Under the pieces are notes generated by a model. The model was given only the letters and a program-made list of their open reading frames with translations, was not told where the DNA came from and did no database searches. A program made the translations under genes and the position numbers. Below are positions 1-9,123 of a DNA stretch of 31,967 nt, in pieces. The first letter of the stretch is position 1; every line of letters begins with the position of its first letter. Location: assembly GCA_946803715.1 (NCBI GenBank), contig CAMPET010000079.1, forward strand, positions 1 through 31,967, read 5' to 3'. Source of the DNA: Beroe ovata (Eukaryota > Ctenophora > Nuda > Beroida > Beroidae).

Positions 1-60
1 AGACTGATTCGAACTTTAGTTTTTGAGTTATGTCCAAATGTCTGTAACGAAAACAAGGTT
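1..60. repeat. Dispersed repeat, copy 1 (partial at window edge)
   Basis: About 55 bases match positions 8367-8421 with only a few substitutions; both contain the core tttttgagttatg and then ctgtaacgaaaa. The copy is cut by the window edge. Its partner is preceded by about 80 more bases of unique-looking sequence, so the repeat unit is probably longer than what is visible here. No coding content was seen. Confidence 0.75.
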
Positions 61-372
61 AGAGTCCCCAAAGATTTTCTCCTGGGCGGCTGTGCAGTTA
101 GTTGTCCTTCCAGGAGGAAGGGATCTGTGGGACAGGGAGAAGCCAATGGAGTTTAGCTCATCAGCTGCTCTGTCCAGCACCTGAGGGAGAGCCACCAGGT
201 AGTCCACCACCGGCATCCAGAAGAACTCAGGGAGATAGGCGGAGATCTCCCATGGTTTCTCCAGTCTCACTTGATGCAGAGCATGCCCAGGTGTCACAGC
301 CTGCACCCGGCACTCATGGCGAAGTCCTCCTAGGCGGTCGGANTAATACTGATATATTTGCAGATAAACTAC

Positions 373-939
373 CACTACCCAAAGCTGATGCGTTCCTGCC
401 TGACGCCATCCCAGTTCCTCTCTCAGTGGAAGAAGGTTACATAATATAGAATTACTTCACACCTATGAGTTGCATATTATGAGCCATATTTCTCGAGGCG
501 AAGCCGAGTGAAATTTGGGCAATACACACAATACAGGTTGGAGTAACGTTATTATCTAGGGATTGTTATCTAACAATTGGAACGCAAGCTACTGTTACCG
601 CTGCATTTCAACATTTCAACTTTTGAGATAGATAATACTGTATATATCCCGTATGGTATATACTTATTGTATCTTCACGATTCAATATTCGTAAAACTTC
701 AGTAAGAAGCGATCGAAGTTCTACCTTCCCTTTGTTGAATACAAGCACGAAGATTTCATCAGCCAATTATATTGAATTTTTACACTTTTTCTATTCATTT
801 CAGAGAGCATCCCTGAGAGGAGTGAGGCGTTGATTGCGGGGCTCTCAAACTGATCGAGGACAAATACTCCTGGAAGGAGGTAGTGGAGCTGAACATCCTG
901 ATTTTAGAGAAAATAATGGACGGCTCCATAGGAATCTAA
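373..939 (+). pseudogene. Possible last two exons of an unidentified gene, with a frame break
   Basis: Two segments look like coding exons. The first is 373-437, after a tttgcag acceptor, and reads KLPLPKADAFLPDAIPVPL then SVEE. The second begins at 805 after a strong polypyrimidine tract and ttcatttcag, and reads ESIPERSEALIAG. The phases join correctly (G plus AG gives Glu). After ALIAG the frame runs into TGA, but one base over it continues as LKLIEDKYSWKEVVELNIL and reaches a TAA at 937-939. This looks like a real conserved C-terminus with a one-base loss, or an assembly error; unresolved bases lie at 343 and 979. I do not recognise the family. The donor at 438 (gttaca) is weak. The intron would be 438-804. 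Confidence 0.35.
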
Positions 940-1102
940 CCATCCAGACATATTGAGTTTGATGTAAATATATGCTGANTGATTCTTTATTTAACATGCT
1001 TTGTAGCAGGGATCCCCACTATGCTAGCTAGGCTATTCATACAACCTGTCTGTCTTTGAAGTTGACCTTAATTTAAGCCATTATTTCTATTCAAAGTAAT
1101 TG

Positions 1103-1123
1103 TATAATAATAATAGTAATAAT
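1103..1123. repeat. TAA/ATT microsatellite at the retrotransposon 3' end
   Basis: A run of taa/taat triplets sits exactly where the homology between the two 3' ends (1124 and 6614) stops. Short 3' microsatellites in place of poly(A) are usual for L2/CR1-type elements, so this is read as the element's tail on the minus strand. Confidence 0.6.
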
Positions 1124-1325
1124 AAATTATGGTTGCTTATACACAGTAACGAGGAAGAAAATAAATTAATATCTTAGTCCTATGCACAACTGTGTGGGAT
1201 ACTTTAAATACTAGAAAACGTCAACAGTGAAAAATATGTACCAAAGATTTCCATCATAGGATAACTGTAAATTAGAATGTTGAGTTTGAATTTTGAATAT
1301 CTAATCAATCATAGCATCTTTTGAA

Positions 1326-4232
1326 CTAGTGAGTCTTCAAAAGGCTTTTGAAAGTTTTCAAGCTATCGCACGATCTGATGTTAGGTGGTAGCTTATTCCA
1401 CAATGCAGCAGCTGCATAACTGAATGATCCGCATCCCAGCTTAGATTTGGGTATGTATGCTTTAAGAGTTGGGATTCTGCTTCCACTGATGTTATTATAG
1501 GTGACAAGGGATGAAAGATATTCTGGAGCAAGGCCATTCAATGCTTTGAAAACAGTCAGTAGTATCTTGAATTCTATCCTTTCTGCAACTTTAAGCCAAT
1601 GGAGCTGCTTCAAGTGCTCTGATTTTGAATCTCTCTTCTTCAGTCCAGCAACGGTTGCACATTCTCAGTTCTGAATGTTCTGAAGAAGTCTCACATTCTT
1701 GGAGTGTGTACAGTAGTACAAAGAGTTACAATAATCCAGAGAGGATATGACTAGTGCCTGCACCAGTTGCTGCAACTGATCTGTTGTCAAGAATGGTCTC
1801 ATCTTAGCGATGTTTCGAAGTTTGTTACAGCATTGGATCTTAAGCTTCTCAACTTGTGGGAGAAAAGTTAGCCCGGAATCCAAGTGAAAGCCAAGATTTC
1901 TGGCAGTAGAGACACATCTTCTGCAGATTTCAGGGGTGATAAACAGGCCATGTAACTGTAATCGAGAGAGCGTTTTTGTACTCCCAAAAACGATGATCTC
2001 AGTTTTGCCAGGATTCAATTGCAAGAAGTGTCGACTCATCCAGTTACTGATGGCTTTGAAACAGTGTGGTAAGTCTGTTGTCATTGTTTGATACTCCCGT
2101 GCAGGGGAATATGTTTTCATAATCTGATGATCATCAGCAAATCCATGGATGTTGAATGAACACGAATTCACAGTACTATAGATAGACCTGATGTACAAGT
2201 TGAAGAGGATTGGTCCAAGTACCGATCCCTGAGGGACACCAAACTTTATGGTGATTTCAGGTGATTCTGCCTCTCCAATTCTGACTCTCTGGCAGCGCCC
2301 AGAAAGGTAGCTCCTGAACCATTGTAATGCAAGGCCTGTTATTCCAATTTCCTTGTTGAGAATAGACAGGAGCTTCTGATGATCGACTGTGTCAAAGGCG
2401 GCAGATAAGTCTAACAGCATTACTACGGTAGCCTTGCTCTCATCACATGCAATGAGAAGGTCATTGACAATGCGAATCATGAGTGTTTCTGTACTGAACT
2501 TCTTCTTGTATGCAGACTGATGGTCGATGTTGAGATTGTTTCTTGTCAAATGGTCATTAAGTCGTCTAAGGACAACCTTTTCTATGACTTTGCCAACAAA
2601 TGCAAGATTGGAAACTGGTCTGTAGTTTTTCATCTTATTCGGGTCCAGTGAGATGCCCTTAAGCAAGGGTGTAAGATGAGCTGATTTAAGTCCTTCCATC
2701 GAGCCACAGGTGAGAGAGGCATTAACCAAATCACATAATATAGGTACTAGAAGATCTTTGTTCTCCTTCATGAGGCCAGCTGGTAAAGGATCAAGGTCAC
2801 ATGACTTAATGTTAGTTTCACCCAGAATTTCTATGATTTCGTCTTCAGATGTCAACTGAAATTGACTCAGCTTACTGATTGATGGCGCAGACTGGTCCTG
2901 ACCAACTTCTGGCAGTTGAAGGAAAGACTGTCTGATCTTTGCAATTTTATTAGTGAAAAACTTGTTGAATTCATCAACAACTTCCTGGATGTTTTCGTTT
3001 GATGGTAGAGCTAGTGATTTGTCTTGATCAAGAAAAGTGTCAACAAATTGAAACAAGCTTTTCTGAGAGTAATTGTACTTCACAAAGTGTTCCTTGAAGA
3101 ATTCCTCCTTTTTGGCATGAGCCAAATCATTGCAGAAAGTTCTGAGATACTCAAAGTAATACCTATCATCTTCAGAGTGAGTTTTTTTCCATTCTTTCTC
3201 GGCTTTCCTACGTTTAGCCCTTGCAGCCTTGTAAGAGGAATCAAACCACTTGGAATCAGGTTCATCTCTTATCCACTTGCTTAGTTTAGGAGCATGTTTG
3301 TCAAGAACCTGAGTGACCTCATAATTATATCTAGATATCATGCTTTCAAAAGATGACTGATCAATTGAAATTGATGTTAGTGTGTCCAAGAGATCAGCTC
3401 TAAACTCTCCCTGGGTGATATTTTGAATATTTCTGAATGTTATCCTTTTCTTGTTATTTGAAGAAACTCCCTTGACATTCAATGTGAAAAGTATTCTAGA
3501 GTGATCACAGGTGGGATAGTCTGAGGATAGAGGGAGAACACTGACTTCATCATTCTTGATAACTTTAGGTGATGCAACTACTAAATCAAGCAAGTGACCA
3601 GATCTGTGGGTTGTATCCCTACAATACTGACTGAGTCCATAAGATGAGTATACCTGTGAGAATTCTTTCTGAGTCTTTGTTATCTCGTCCATGTGTATGT
3701 TGAAATCCCCACATATAAGCAGTTTTTCTGATTTTGAATATAAGTTTGCTAGGAATTCATCAAAATCTTCTGGGAATGAGCTGATAGGACCAGTCCTGTA
3801 GATGCATGATGCAAGACACGACTTGTGATTAGGAAGAAGTATTTTCACACATACTGACTCAAAAGAAGGCTGATTAGGAACATGTACTCTCACGACTTTG
3901 ATGCAAGATTTAGACAAGATTGCAACACCACCTCCTGTAACATCTGAGCGGTGATGGTGATGAACATTATAGCCATGTGCCTTGATAATAGCTGTGGTAT
4001 GACTTGTTAGTTCCCTCAACCAGGTCTCCTGGATGAAAACCATGGATATGTCTTGATCTGTTATGTAATCCATGACAGAGTCAACCTTGTTATTGATTGA
4101 TCGTACATTCCATGACAAACAAGTAAGAGTGAGATCATTTGCAGTCATGTGATTTACCACTACATGTTTTTTGACTTGTAGAAACTGATTGAGTTCTTTA
4201 GCTTGTCCTGTGCAGCTTTGTACGTTGGACAT
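1326..4232 (-). CDS. Retrotransposon ORF2: endonuclease / reverse transcriptase, one nonsense codon
   Basis: The first 855 codons run from 4232 to a TGA at 1665-1667. The same frame continues without break to a TAG at 1326, giving about 968 positions in all. Near the N-terminus, LSWNVRSINNK and FIQETWL are endonuclease (EEP) signatures, followed by ICGDFN. The reverse transcriptase has NYRPVSNL, LLDLSAAFDTVDH, GVPQGSVLGP and FADD in place of YADD. Beyond the TGA comes the typical CR1/L2 C-terminal region (LKQLHWLKVAERIEFKILL, then ALNGLAPEYLSSL). The internal Met29 (4146-4148) may be the real start: it lies 11 bases past the ORF1 stop. The TGA could derive from CGA (CpG loss). Reverse transcribes its own RNA at a nicked genomic target (family knowledge). 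Confidence 0.95.
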
Positions 4233-5668
4233 TCAAGAGAACTTGCTTCATGAGTGTGAGTGAAAGAACTTTTTTCGTGTTTACAGTTAATGCAGGTAGG
4301 AACAAAGTTAGTACTCTGCCACCTGGTGCAGTCAGCTGTATTATGATCCCCAGCACATTTAGCACAAGTCGGTTTCACAGCTTTACATTTGTCCTGGTAA
4401 TGATGGTATTTTTGGCAGTTGTTACATCTCTTGATATAAAAGTGATCATACACATTGCAACTGTACATTCCAATGTAAAGTCTGTCCCCAAGGTACTGAA
4501 TAAATTTTCTGATCTCATTACTGACTCGAATACAAGCTTGGAACCTCTTACCTTGCCTTTGAGGCCTGACATAGAGGACATCAAACACTGATCCCTGATC
4601 CACGAATGAAGCAATTTCATCGTGCAGGGACAAAATCTTGTTCTTTAACTGGTCAGGTGGAATGTTTTCAATGAGGTTAGCTACTGAAATAGTAGGTAAC
4701 CGTTCAGGTGGGTGAAAGATGTTGTGATCAGGATATGACTCCTGGAGTTTTGTGGTGAGTCTCTCTCTGCCTTCTTGTGTGGATACAACCAGTACATTCT
4801 CACCAGATTTGTTTTTGTAATTCTTCTCAACATGGATCTTGTTGTCAGTGATTATTTTTTCCAGCTCGGTCTCAGACACAATGGCCCCAGCAGCCCCGCG
4901 TTTAACAATGACAGGGATGCTTGACTTCACTCTCTGCAGGCCTGCCGGATCACCCCATACACTGTTTTTGGCAGAAGGTGCAGCATGATTACTTGGTTTC
5001 TCTGGCACTGACTGGTTCTGCTGGGCTGTTAGTAGACTCTTGATTTCTGATAGGTTAGTTTCCATATTCTCGACTTTTCTTTCAAGTGATTGAACATGTG
5101 CTTTCACAGAAGCAGCTTGTCTCTGTTCATGACTAGTTAAGCATGGGTCACACACAAAACAGAAGGAACCAGTAAATGCGTCATTCTTCTCAGTACGTTT
5201 TGTGAACTGTTCAAAGAAGGTTTTGTTACAGAGGATGTTCTGGGAGCTCCCACTGTCACTTCTACAGATAGCATGGAAGCTGTTGTTGCAAAGCAGGCAA
5301 GAGACACTTTTATCAAAAGCATTCTCATCACCACATGCTAGGCAAACTCCAAAATCACTGAGAAGAGTTGTACCATTGTCAAATATATGCTTACTTGGGG
5401 GAGGGGTGTTCAGTGTTCTTACTTTCTTTGCTGGGGTGGGAGAGCTTAAGTAAGGAGGGGGAGGGGTGCTGAAAGCAGTGTTTGAAGTAACAAAACTGTG
5501 CTTTGACTTCAAAGCAACACAATCAACATTGCTGCAGCTGTCCTTGACATCATGTATTGGATCTTCCATTGCAACTTGTGATTTCTCCTTAGACCCATTC
5601 TTATCATTGATTGATGGGACATTGTCATTAGGATCATCGGATTCTGGGTCCTGAAAGAGTACCATCAT
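4160..5668 (-). CDS. Retrotransposon ORF1: PHD-like and CCHC zinc-finger RNA-binding protein
   Basis: 502 residues. Around residues 107-180 there is a PHD-like Cys/His cluster (CLACGDENAFDKSVSCLLC, then CFVCDPCL). A short heptad-like stretch follows (VQSLERKVENMETNLSEIK). Near the C-terminus there are zinc-knuckle-type motifs: CX2CX4HX4C (CNNCQKYHHYQDKC), CX2CX3HX4C (CAKCAGDHNTADC) and a third partial one (CINCKHE). PHD-bearing ORF1 proteins are known in CR1-like elements, where they are thought to package the element RNA. Its 3' end overlaps the longest ORF2 frame by 73 bases, in a different frame. No lesion was seen. Confidence 0.92.
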   Translation of the reverse strand: MMVLFQDPESDDPNDNVPSINDKNGSKEKSQVAMEDPIHDVKDSCSNVDCVALKSKHSFVTSNTAFSTPPPPYLSSPTPAKKVRTLNTPPPSKHIFDNGTTLLSDFGVCLACGDENAFDKSVSCLLCNNSFHAICRSDSGSSQNILCNKTFFEQFTKRTEKNDAFTGSFCFVCDPCLTSHEQRQAASVKAHVQSLERKVENMETNLSEIKSLLTAQQNQSVPEKPSNHAAPSAKNSVWGDPAGLQRVKSSIPVIVKRGAAGAIVSETELEKIITDNKIHVEKNYKNKSGENVLVVSTQEGRERLTTKLQESYPDHNIFHPPERLPTISVANLIENIPPDQLKNKILSLHDEIASFVDQGSVFDVLYVRPQRQGKRFQACIRVSNEIRKFIQYLGDRLYIGMYSCNVYDHFYIKRCNNCQKYHHYQDKCKAVKPTCAKCAGDHNTADCTRWQSTNFVPTCINCKHEKSSFTHTHEASSLECPTYKAAQDKLKNSISFYKSKNM

Positions 5669-5669
5669 A

Positions 5670-5804
5670 TTTGAAGAACCCCAGAATCTACCAAATTTGT
5701 TCCTGGTCAGTCAGCAGAAGAAGCAAAAGTGCTTTATCTGTGGGCTCCAAACAATACAGCAGAACTTTATACTTTGATCACAATTTTTGCTGGGGTTCCT
5801 CAAA
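5670..5804. repeat. Inverted repeat upstream of retrotransposon ORF1
   Basis: Arms 5670-5684 and 5790-5804 are reverse complements over 15 bases with one mismatch (core aaccccag / ctggggtt), separated by 105 bases. It lies directly before the ORF1 start codon on the minus strand, so it may be part of the element's 5' leader. The rest of 5805-5984 shows nothing recognisable. Confidence 0.55.
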
Positions 5805-5984
5805 TTTGATTGTAATAAGTAGTGTTGATAAGTTTAAAACTCAAGGAGTCACAAATCTAGTACCTAACTCAATATTTCAATTAGGTCTTGTAACCATAGC
5901 AATTTTAATAATGATCTATTGTATCAAGTATTATATATATACGGCAGCATGTCAGTACACTCCTACACTCAGTACATTGTATAA

Positions 5985-6073
5985 CAGTATGTCAAGATCA
6001 AAAGTACGCTCTCCTGCATAATACTATCATGATACATAGCATGTCAGTATGTCAAGATCAAAAGTACGCTCTC
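5985..6073. repeat. Tandem duplication, 60-bp period
   Basis: A 29-base segment (5985-6013) is repeated exactly at 6045-6073; both contain gtcaagatcaaaagtacg. The intervening 31 bases are not obviously repeated. Confidence 0.85.
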
Positions 6074-6112
6074 TCACACCAAACCATCACATCTCGAGAG
6101 ACGCACACACAC

Positions 6113-6220
6113 CTGATCACTGTCCTGATCATTGATGCTATCCTCACACCGTACGATTTCCTCCTGACACTGCTCTATCTTACTCCTCAGCTCCTTGATC
6201 CGGCCCTCAAATCCGGATAT
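6113..6220 (-). CDS. Exon-like segment encoding a short coiled coil (unidentified)
   Basis: On the minus strand the frame is open over 36 codons, reading GFEGRIKELRSKIEQCQEE and then IVRCEDSINDQDSDQ. It ends at a plausible splice donor (CAG followed by gtgtgt at 6112). The residues fit a heptad pattern. The upstream edge falls on an unresolved base at 6221, so the acceptor cannot be judged. No other exons of the same gene were found. It may be a stray or decayed exon. Confidence 0.3.
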
Positions 6221-6221
6221 N

Positions 6222-6540
6222 AGGAAAAACAGAATTTTCATTCTCTACTTGATATACAATGCGACTCTTGAATATAACCCCACTCACACAACTTAAGTTG
6301 AAACTTGAATCTACTTTATTTAGTTCAGGTATTCATTCAGTTATATTCTGCCTCATTATTGATCTCAGACCTATATTTGATCCTCCTCTTATCCTGTTTC
6401 AACCTAACTAAAAGTAGGGGAAGTAGCCATAACTTTGGCTAGCAGTGGGGAATTCAGACCTTTTTAACTAGCTTTGACAAGCTTTGTTTTCTCTAACTGG
6501 TAACAAAATTTTAGAATGATTCCTTGAATATATTTGAAGA
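6222..6540. other. No gene seen
   Basis: AT-rich sequence without a sustained reading frame or recognised repeat. Confidence 0.6.
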
Positions 6541-6805
6541 TAATAATGAATAATAATAAATTATGCTTCATGAAAAGATATATTTCAGAAAAGAAAGATT
6601 CTTTTGAGACATCAAATTATGGTTGCTTATACACAGTAACGAGTAAGAAAATAAGTTAATATTTTAGTCCTATGCACAACTGTGTGGAATAGTTTAAATA
6701 CTAAAAAACGTCCACATTGAAAAATGAATGAGTACTGAAGATTTCCTTTTATCTATGGGGTAACAATAAATTAGGTTGAAACCTGACTTCATGATACCAA
6801 TTCAA
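6541..6805 (-). mobile_element. Second 3' end of the CR1/L2 element, 5'-truncated, with a 48-bp insertion
   Basis: 6614-6805 aligns with the 3' untranslated end of the element at 1124-1315 (shared stretches include ggttgcttatacacagtaac and cctatgcacaactgtgtgg). The TAA-type tail is at 6541-6557. Between tail and body lies a 48-base insert (6566-6613) flanked by the direct repeat aaattatg at 6558-6565 and 6614-6621. Bases 6573-6615 match 7423-7465 of the neighbouring reverse transcriptase relic at 42 of 43 positions. The copy has no coding part. Confidence 0.75.
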
Positions 6806-7130
6806 TCATAACATAACTATAATCGATCAAAAATTATAAAACAAAGCTAAAGCGCTGATGATCATTGATCAACGCAAATTGAACGGCGAACGCTTCATTT
6901 CATTCGCGCGCGCGCAAAGATATTGTGCAAACGTTGCGCGCCACTGTTCTACTCAGTAAACTGACGAGACTGAAAGACGGAGACCACGGAGACGTGCAGC
7001 GCGCGCGGATTATTTTGCCGCGGATGTTCATATTATCTGTCCACTGTTTCAATTGCGCGCAGAGCGCGCGCCTTCATCGAAGGTATCTGTGTAAGGTCCA
7101 TTGCTATTTGTCCTGTCTATCAAAGACCTA
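6806..7130. other. CpG-rich stretch without a recognised gene
   Basis: Contains several gcgcgc runs (about 6906-7070), unlike the AT-rich surroundings. A 74-codon frame here has no recognisable protein features. It may be upstream sequence of the decayed retroelement that follows. Confidence 0.4.
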
Positions 7131-7139
7131 CCAGATGGA

Positions 7140-7706
7140 ATGTGTCTAGAATACTTGCCGATGATTTAAGCTTGTGGTTAATGCTGCTAATATCATCGAA
7201 GCTATCTTTGATTTGAGACTGCTCCAAGATGGATGAGAAACTTGGTTGCATTGCTAAAGTTTATTTGAATAAATGCAAAGTGTTGCACATTGATTTAGAT
7301 GAAAACCCAAAGAGCACTTATCTTTTGAAAGGAAAAGAACTGAAAAGTACACAACATGAGAGAGATATAGGTATAATGATCAATGAGAATCTCAATTGGG
7401 ATCAGAACATTGATAATTGTTTAAAAGATATATTTCAGAAAACAAAGATTCTTTTGAGACATCAATTTGCAATGTTACCGCAATGTTACTGTCATGCATA
7501 GAATTTATAAGGCACTTATTGGGCCTTAATTAGAATATTTCATACTATATTCCTGCTGTACATCACAGGAACTGGTAGAAATCTTAGAACTGGAATCCGT
7601 TTTACCAGGCACAGGAACCCTCCCATACAGTGAATGGCTGGATAGACTCAATTTAAGTACTTCAGCTGAATGCAGAAAAAGGGGTGATCGCATTAAGACG
7701 TGCTAA
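7140..7706 (+). pseudogene. Decayed reverse transcriptase C-terminal half (second non-LTR family)
   Basis: Fragments in order fit the second half of a Jockey/CR1-superfamily reverse transcriptase: LADDLSL (catalytic ADD motif, about 7153), NKCKVLHI (about 7270), TQHERDIGIMINENLNWD (about 7350), LKDIFQKTKILLR (about 7420), IYKALIGP-stop-LEYF (about 7505), and LPYSEWLDRLNLS with RKRGDRI (about 7620-7695). Stops and frame changes separate the pieces, so it is dead. It is on the opposite strand to the intact element and of a different sequence type. The segment at 7423-7465 is copied into the relic at 6566-6613. Confidence 0.8.
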
Positions 7707-8280
7707 GTGAATTCTGATTATATCCTTCACTGCAAGATTAATGTCGCACAAAACCCACACACATGGTACACACATCATACACGGGCTGATCTCGGCTATG
7801 ATCCCATTCAATTGAATACCCCTCTTTATCCTAAGCCCTTTCATCCCAGGCATGGGGATGGTTCGATGAGCAATGCGAGTCTATTTTGTGAAGTGAGCAA
7901 AGCGAGCAAGCTACAGCAAGGGTATGGGGCACAGCCCCCCCTTTGGGCCTAAGGGCAAAGTCCCTGGTCAGGGTTTTAGGAGGCTGTCCCAAAAGGGGGA
8001 TTTGAATAGCTCTTGGTACCTTCTGTCAATGTTCATGAAAATTACGCCAATAACATAGAATTGTTTGGTGTAGGTTTCAAGAACATCCAATGATCAGGTG
8101 GCGCAATATTGCAAGTGCAAATTTTACTACTTTTCTTGAATAGGTATCCGCCCTTTTGGAGATATCTCAGCTTCTGATAACTGTTTTTGCGTAAAGCTAG
8201 AACTAGGATCAAATATTTAATTTCGTTTGTAAGGAGTCTGAAATGTCCAAGTCATAATTTGGCGCCCCTGCACACATTAG
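7707..8280. other. No gene; unclassified repeat-like sequence
   Basis: Includes an agcaatgcgag/agcaaagcgag near-repeat (about 7869-7908) and a C/G block (cacagccccccctttggg, about 7931). No coding signal. Confidence 0.5.
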
Positions 8281-8424
8281 CACGTGCAGAATTTTTTCAA
8301 GCTAGAGGTCTGAAATTTTGTTTGTGAGTTACTATGGATGTGATGAACTTACATTTCAAATTTCAGATTGATTCGGACTTTAGTTTTTGAGTTATGTTCA
8401 AATGTCTGTAACGAAAAAAAGGTT
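8281..8424. repeat. Dispersed repeat, copy 2
   Basis: The last ~55 bases match the first 60 of the window. The copy ends where the TTAGGG-like array begins. No open frame. Confidence 0.7.
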
Positions 8425-8964
8425 CGGGTTAGGGTGTGACTTTTAGGGTTGCAGGATGAGAGGTGTACTACCTAAGAGGTTTACTATCTTAGAGATGCAC
8501 CATCTAAAAAGTGAATGCACCATCTAAGAGGTGTATGTAGGTACTACCTGACGGGTGGACTTATTAAGGGTAAGGGTTAGGGTAAGTTTTTGTGTTAGTG
8601 CTCGGGTTCAGGTTCAGGGTTAGGGTTACGCTTAGGTTTATAGTTAGGGTTAGGGTTGGGCTTAGGGTTAGGGTTCAGGTTTGGGTTAGGGTTATGCTTA
8701 TATTTATGGTTAGGGTTAGGGTTGGGCTTAGGGTTATGGTTGGGCTTAGGGTTAGGGTTATGGTTGCAAGGTGAGAGGTGTAGTACCTGAGTGGTGCATT
8801 ATTAAATAGGTGCACTACCTTAAGGGTGCACTATCTAATGGAAAGGATAAGGGTAAGGGTCAAAGTTAGGGTAACGGTCATGGTTAGGGTTAGGGGTGCA
8901 GGGTGAGAGGTGTACTACCTGAGTGGTGCACTATTAAATAGGTGCACTACCTAAAGGGTCAGAG
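8425..8964. repeat. Degenerate TTAGGG-type array mixed with a ~50-bp tandem repeat
   Basis: Dense gggttagggttaggg-like hexamers run from about 8563 to 8765 and again at 8846-8900, broken by variants such as gggcttaggg and gggttatggt. Between and after them a second unit recurs (gtgcactacct, gaggtgtactacct, aaataggtgcac) at about 8458-8560, 8772-8840 and 8905-8955. TTAGGG is the ancestral animal telomere repeat; whether this is an interstitial telomeric tract or a satellite that merely resembles it cannot be told here. Confidence 0.8.
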
Positions 8965-9067
8965 GTTCACACAATGTCGCAGCCTCATGTTACACAATCA
9001 AACCTAATCATTATGATTACATATTATATGTTCACACAAGGTCGCAGCCTCATGTTACACAATCAAA
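8965..9067. repeat. 38-bp direct repeat
   Basis: 8965-9002 and 9030-9067 share gtcgcagcctcatgttacac and flanks, with one difference. They lie between the telomere-like array and the SET pseudogene. Confidence 0.85.
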
Positions 9068-9123
9068 TAAAATCAACAATGAACAAATATAATATATATC
9101 ACCAATAATTGTTCTCTAATACT

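Larger units (their letters stand above)
1103..5804 (-). mobile_element. CR1/L2-like non-LTR retrotransposon, nearly complete
   Basis: Two long minus-strand ORFs are arranged as in CR1/L2-group elements: ORF1 (4160-5668) with PHD-like and CCHC zinc fingers, and ORF2 (1326-4232) with an apurinic-type endonuclease followed by reverse transcriptase. There are no LTRs. The 3' untranslated part (1325 down to 1124) recurs at 6614-6805 and at the same end is preceded by a TAA-type microsatellite (1103-1123), which marks the 3' terminus. The 5' boundary is uncertain; I see no clean target-site duplication. One in-frame TGA in ORF2 is the only clear coding lesion, so the copy is fairly young but probably inactive. 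Confidence 0.9.

Noticed and set aside
28-375. 115-codon minus-strand frame at the window start
   Set aside because: It runs into the dispersed repeat at 1-60 and across an unresolved base, has no recognisable domain, and overlaps a plus-strand segment with better splice signals.
8592-8774. 60-codon Val/Arg-rich frame
   Set aside because: It is a translation of the TTAGGG-like array.
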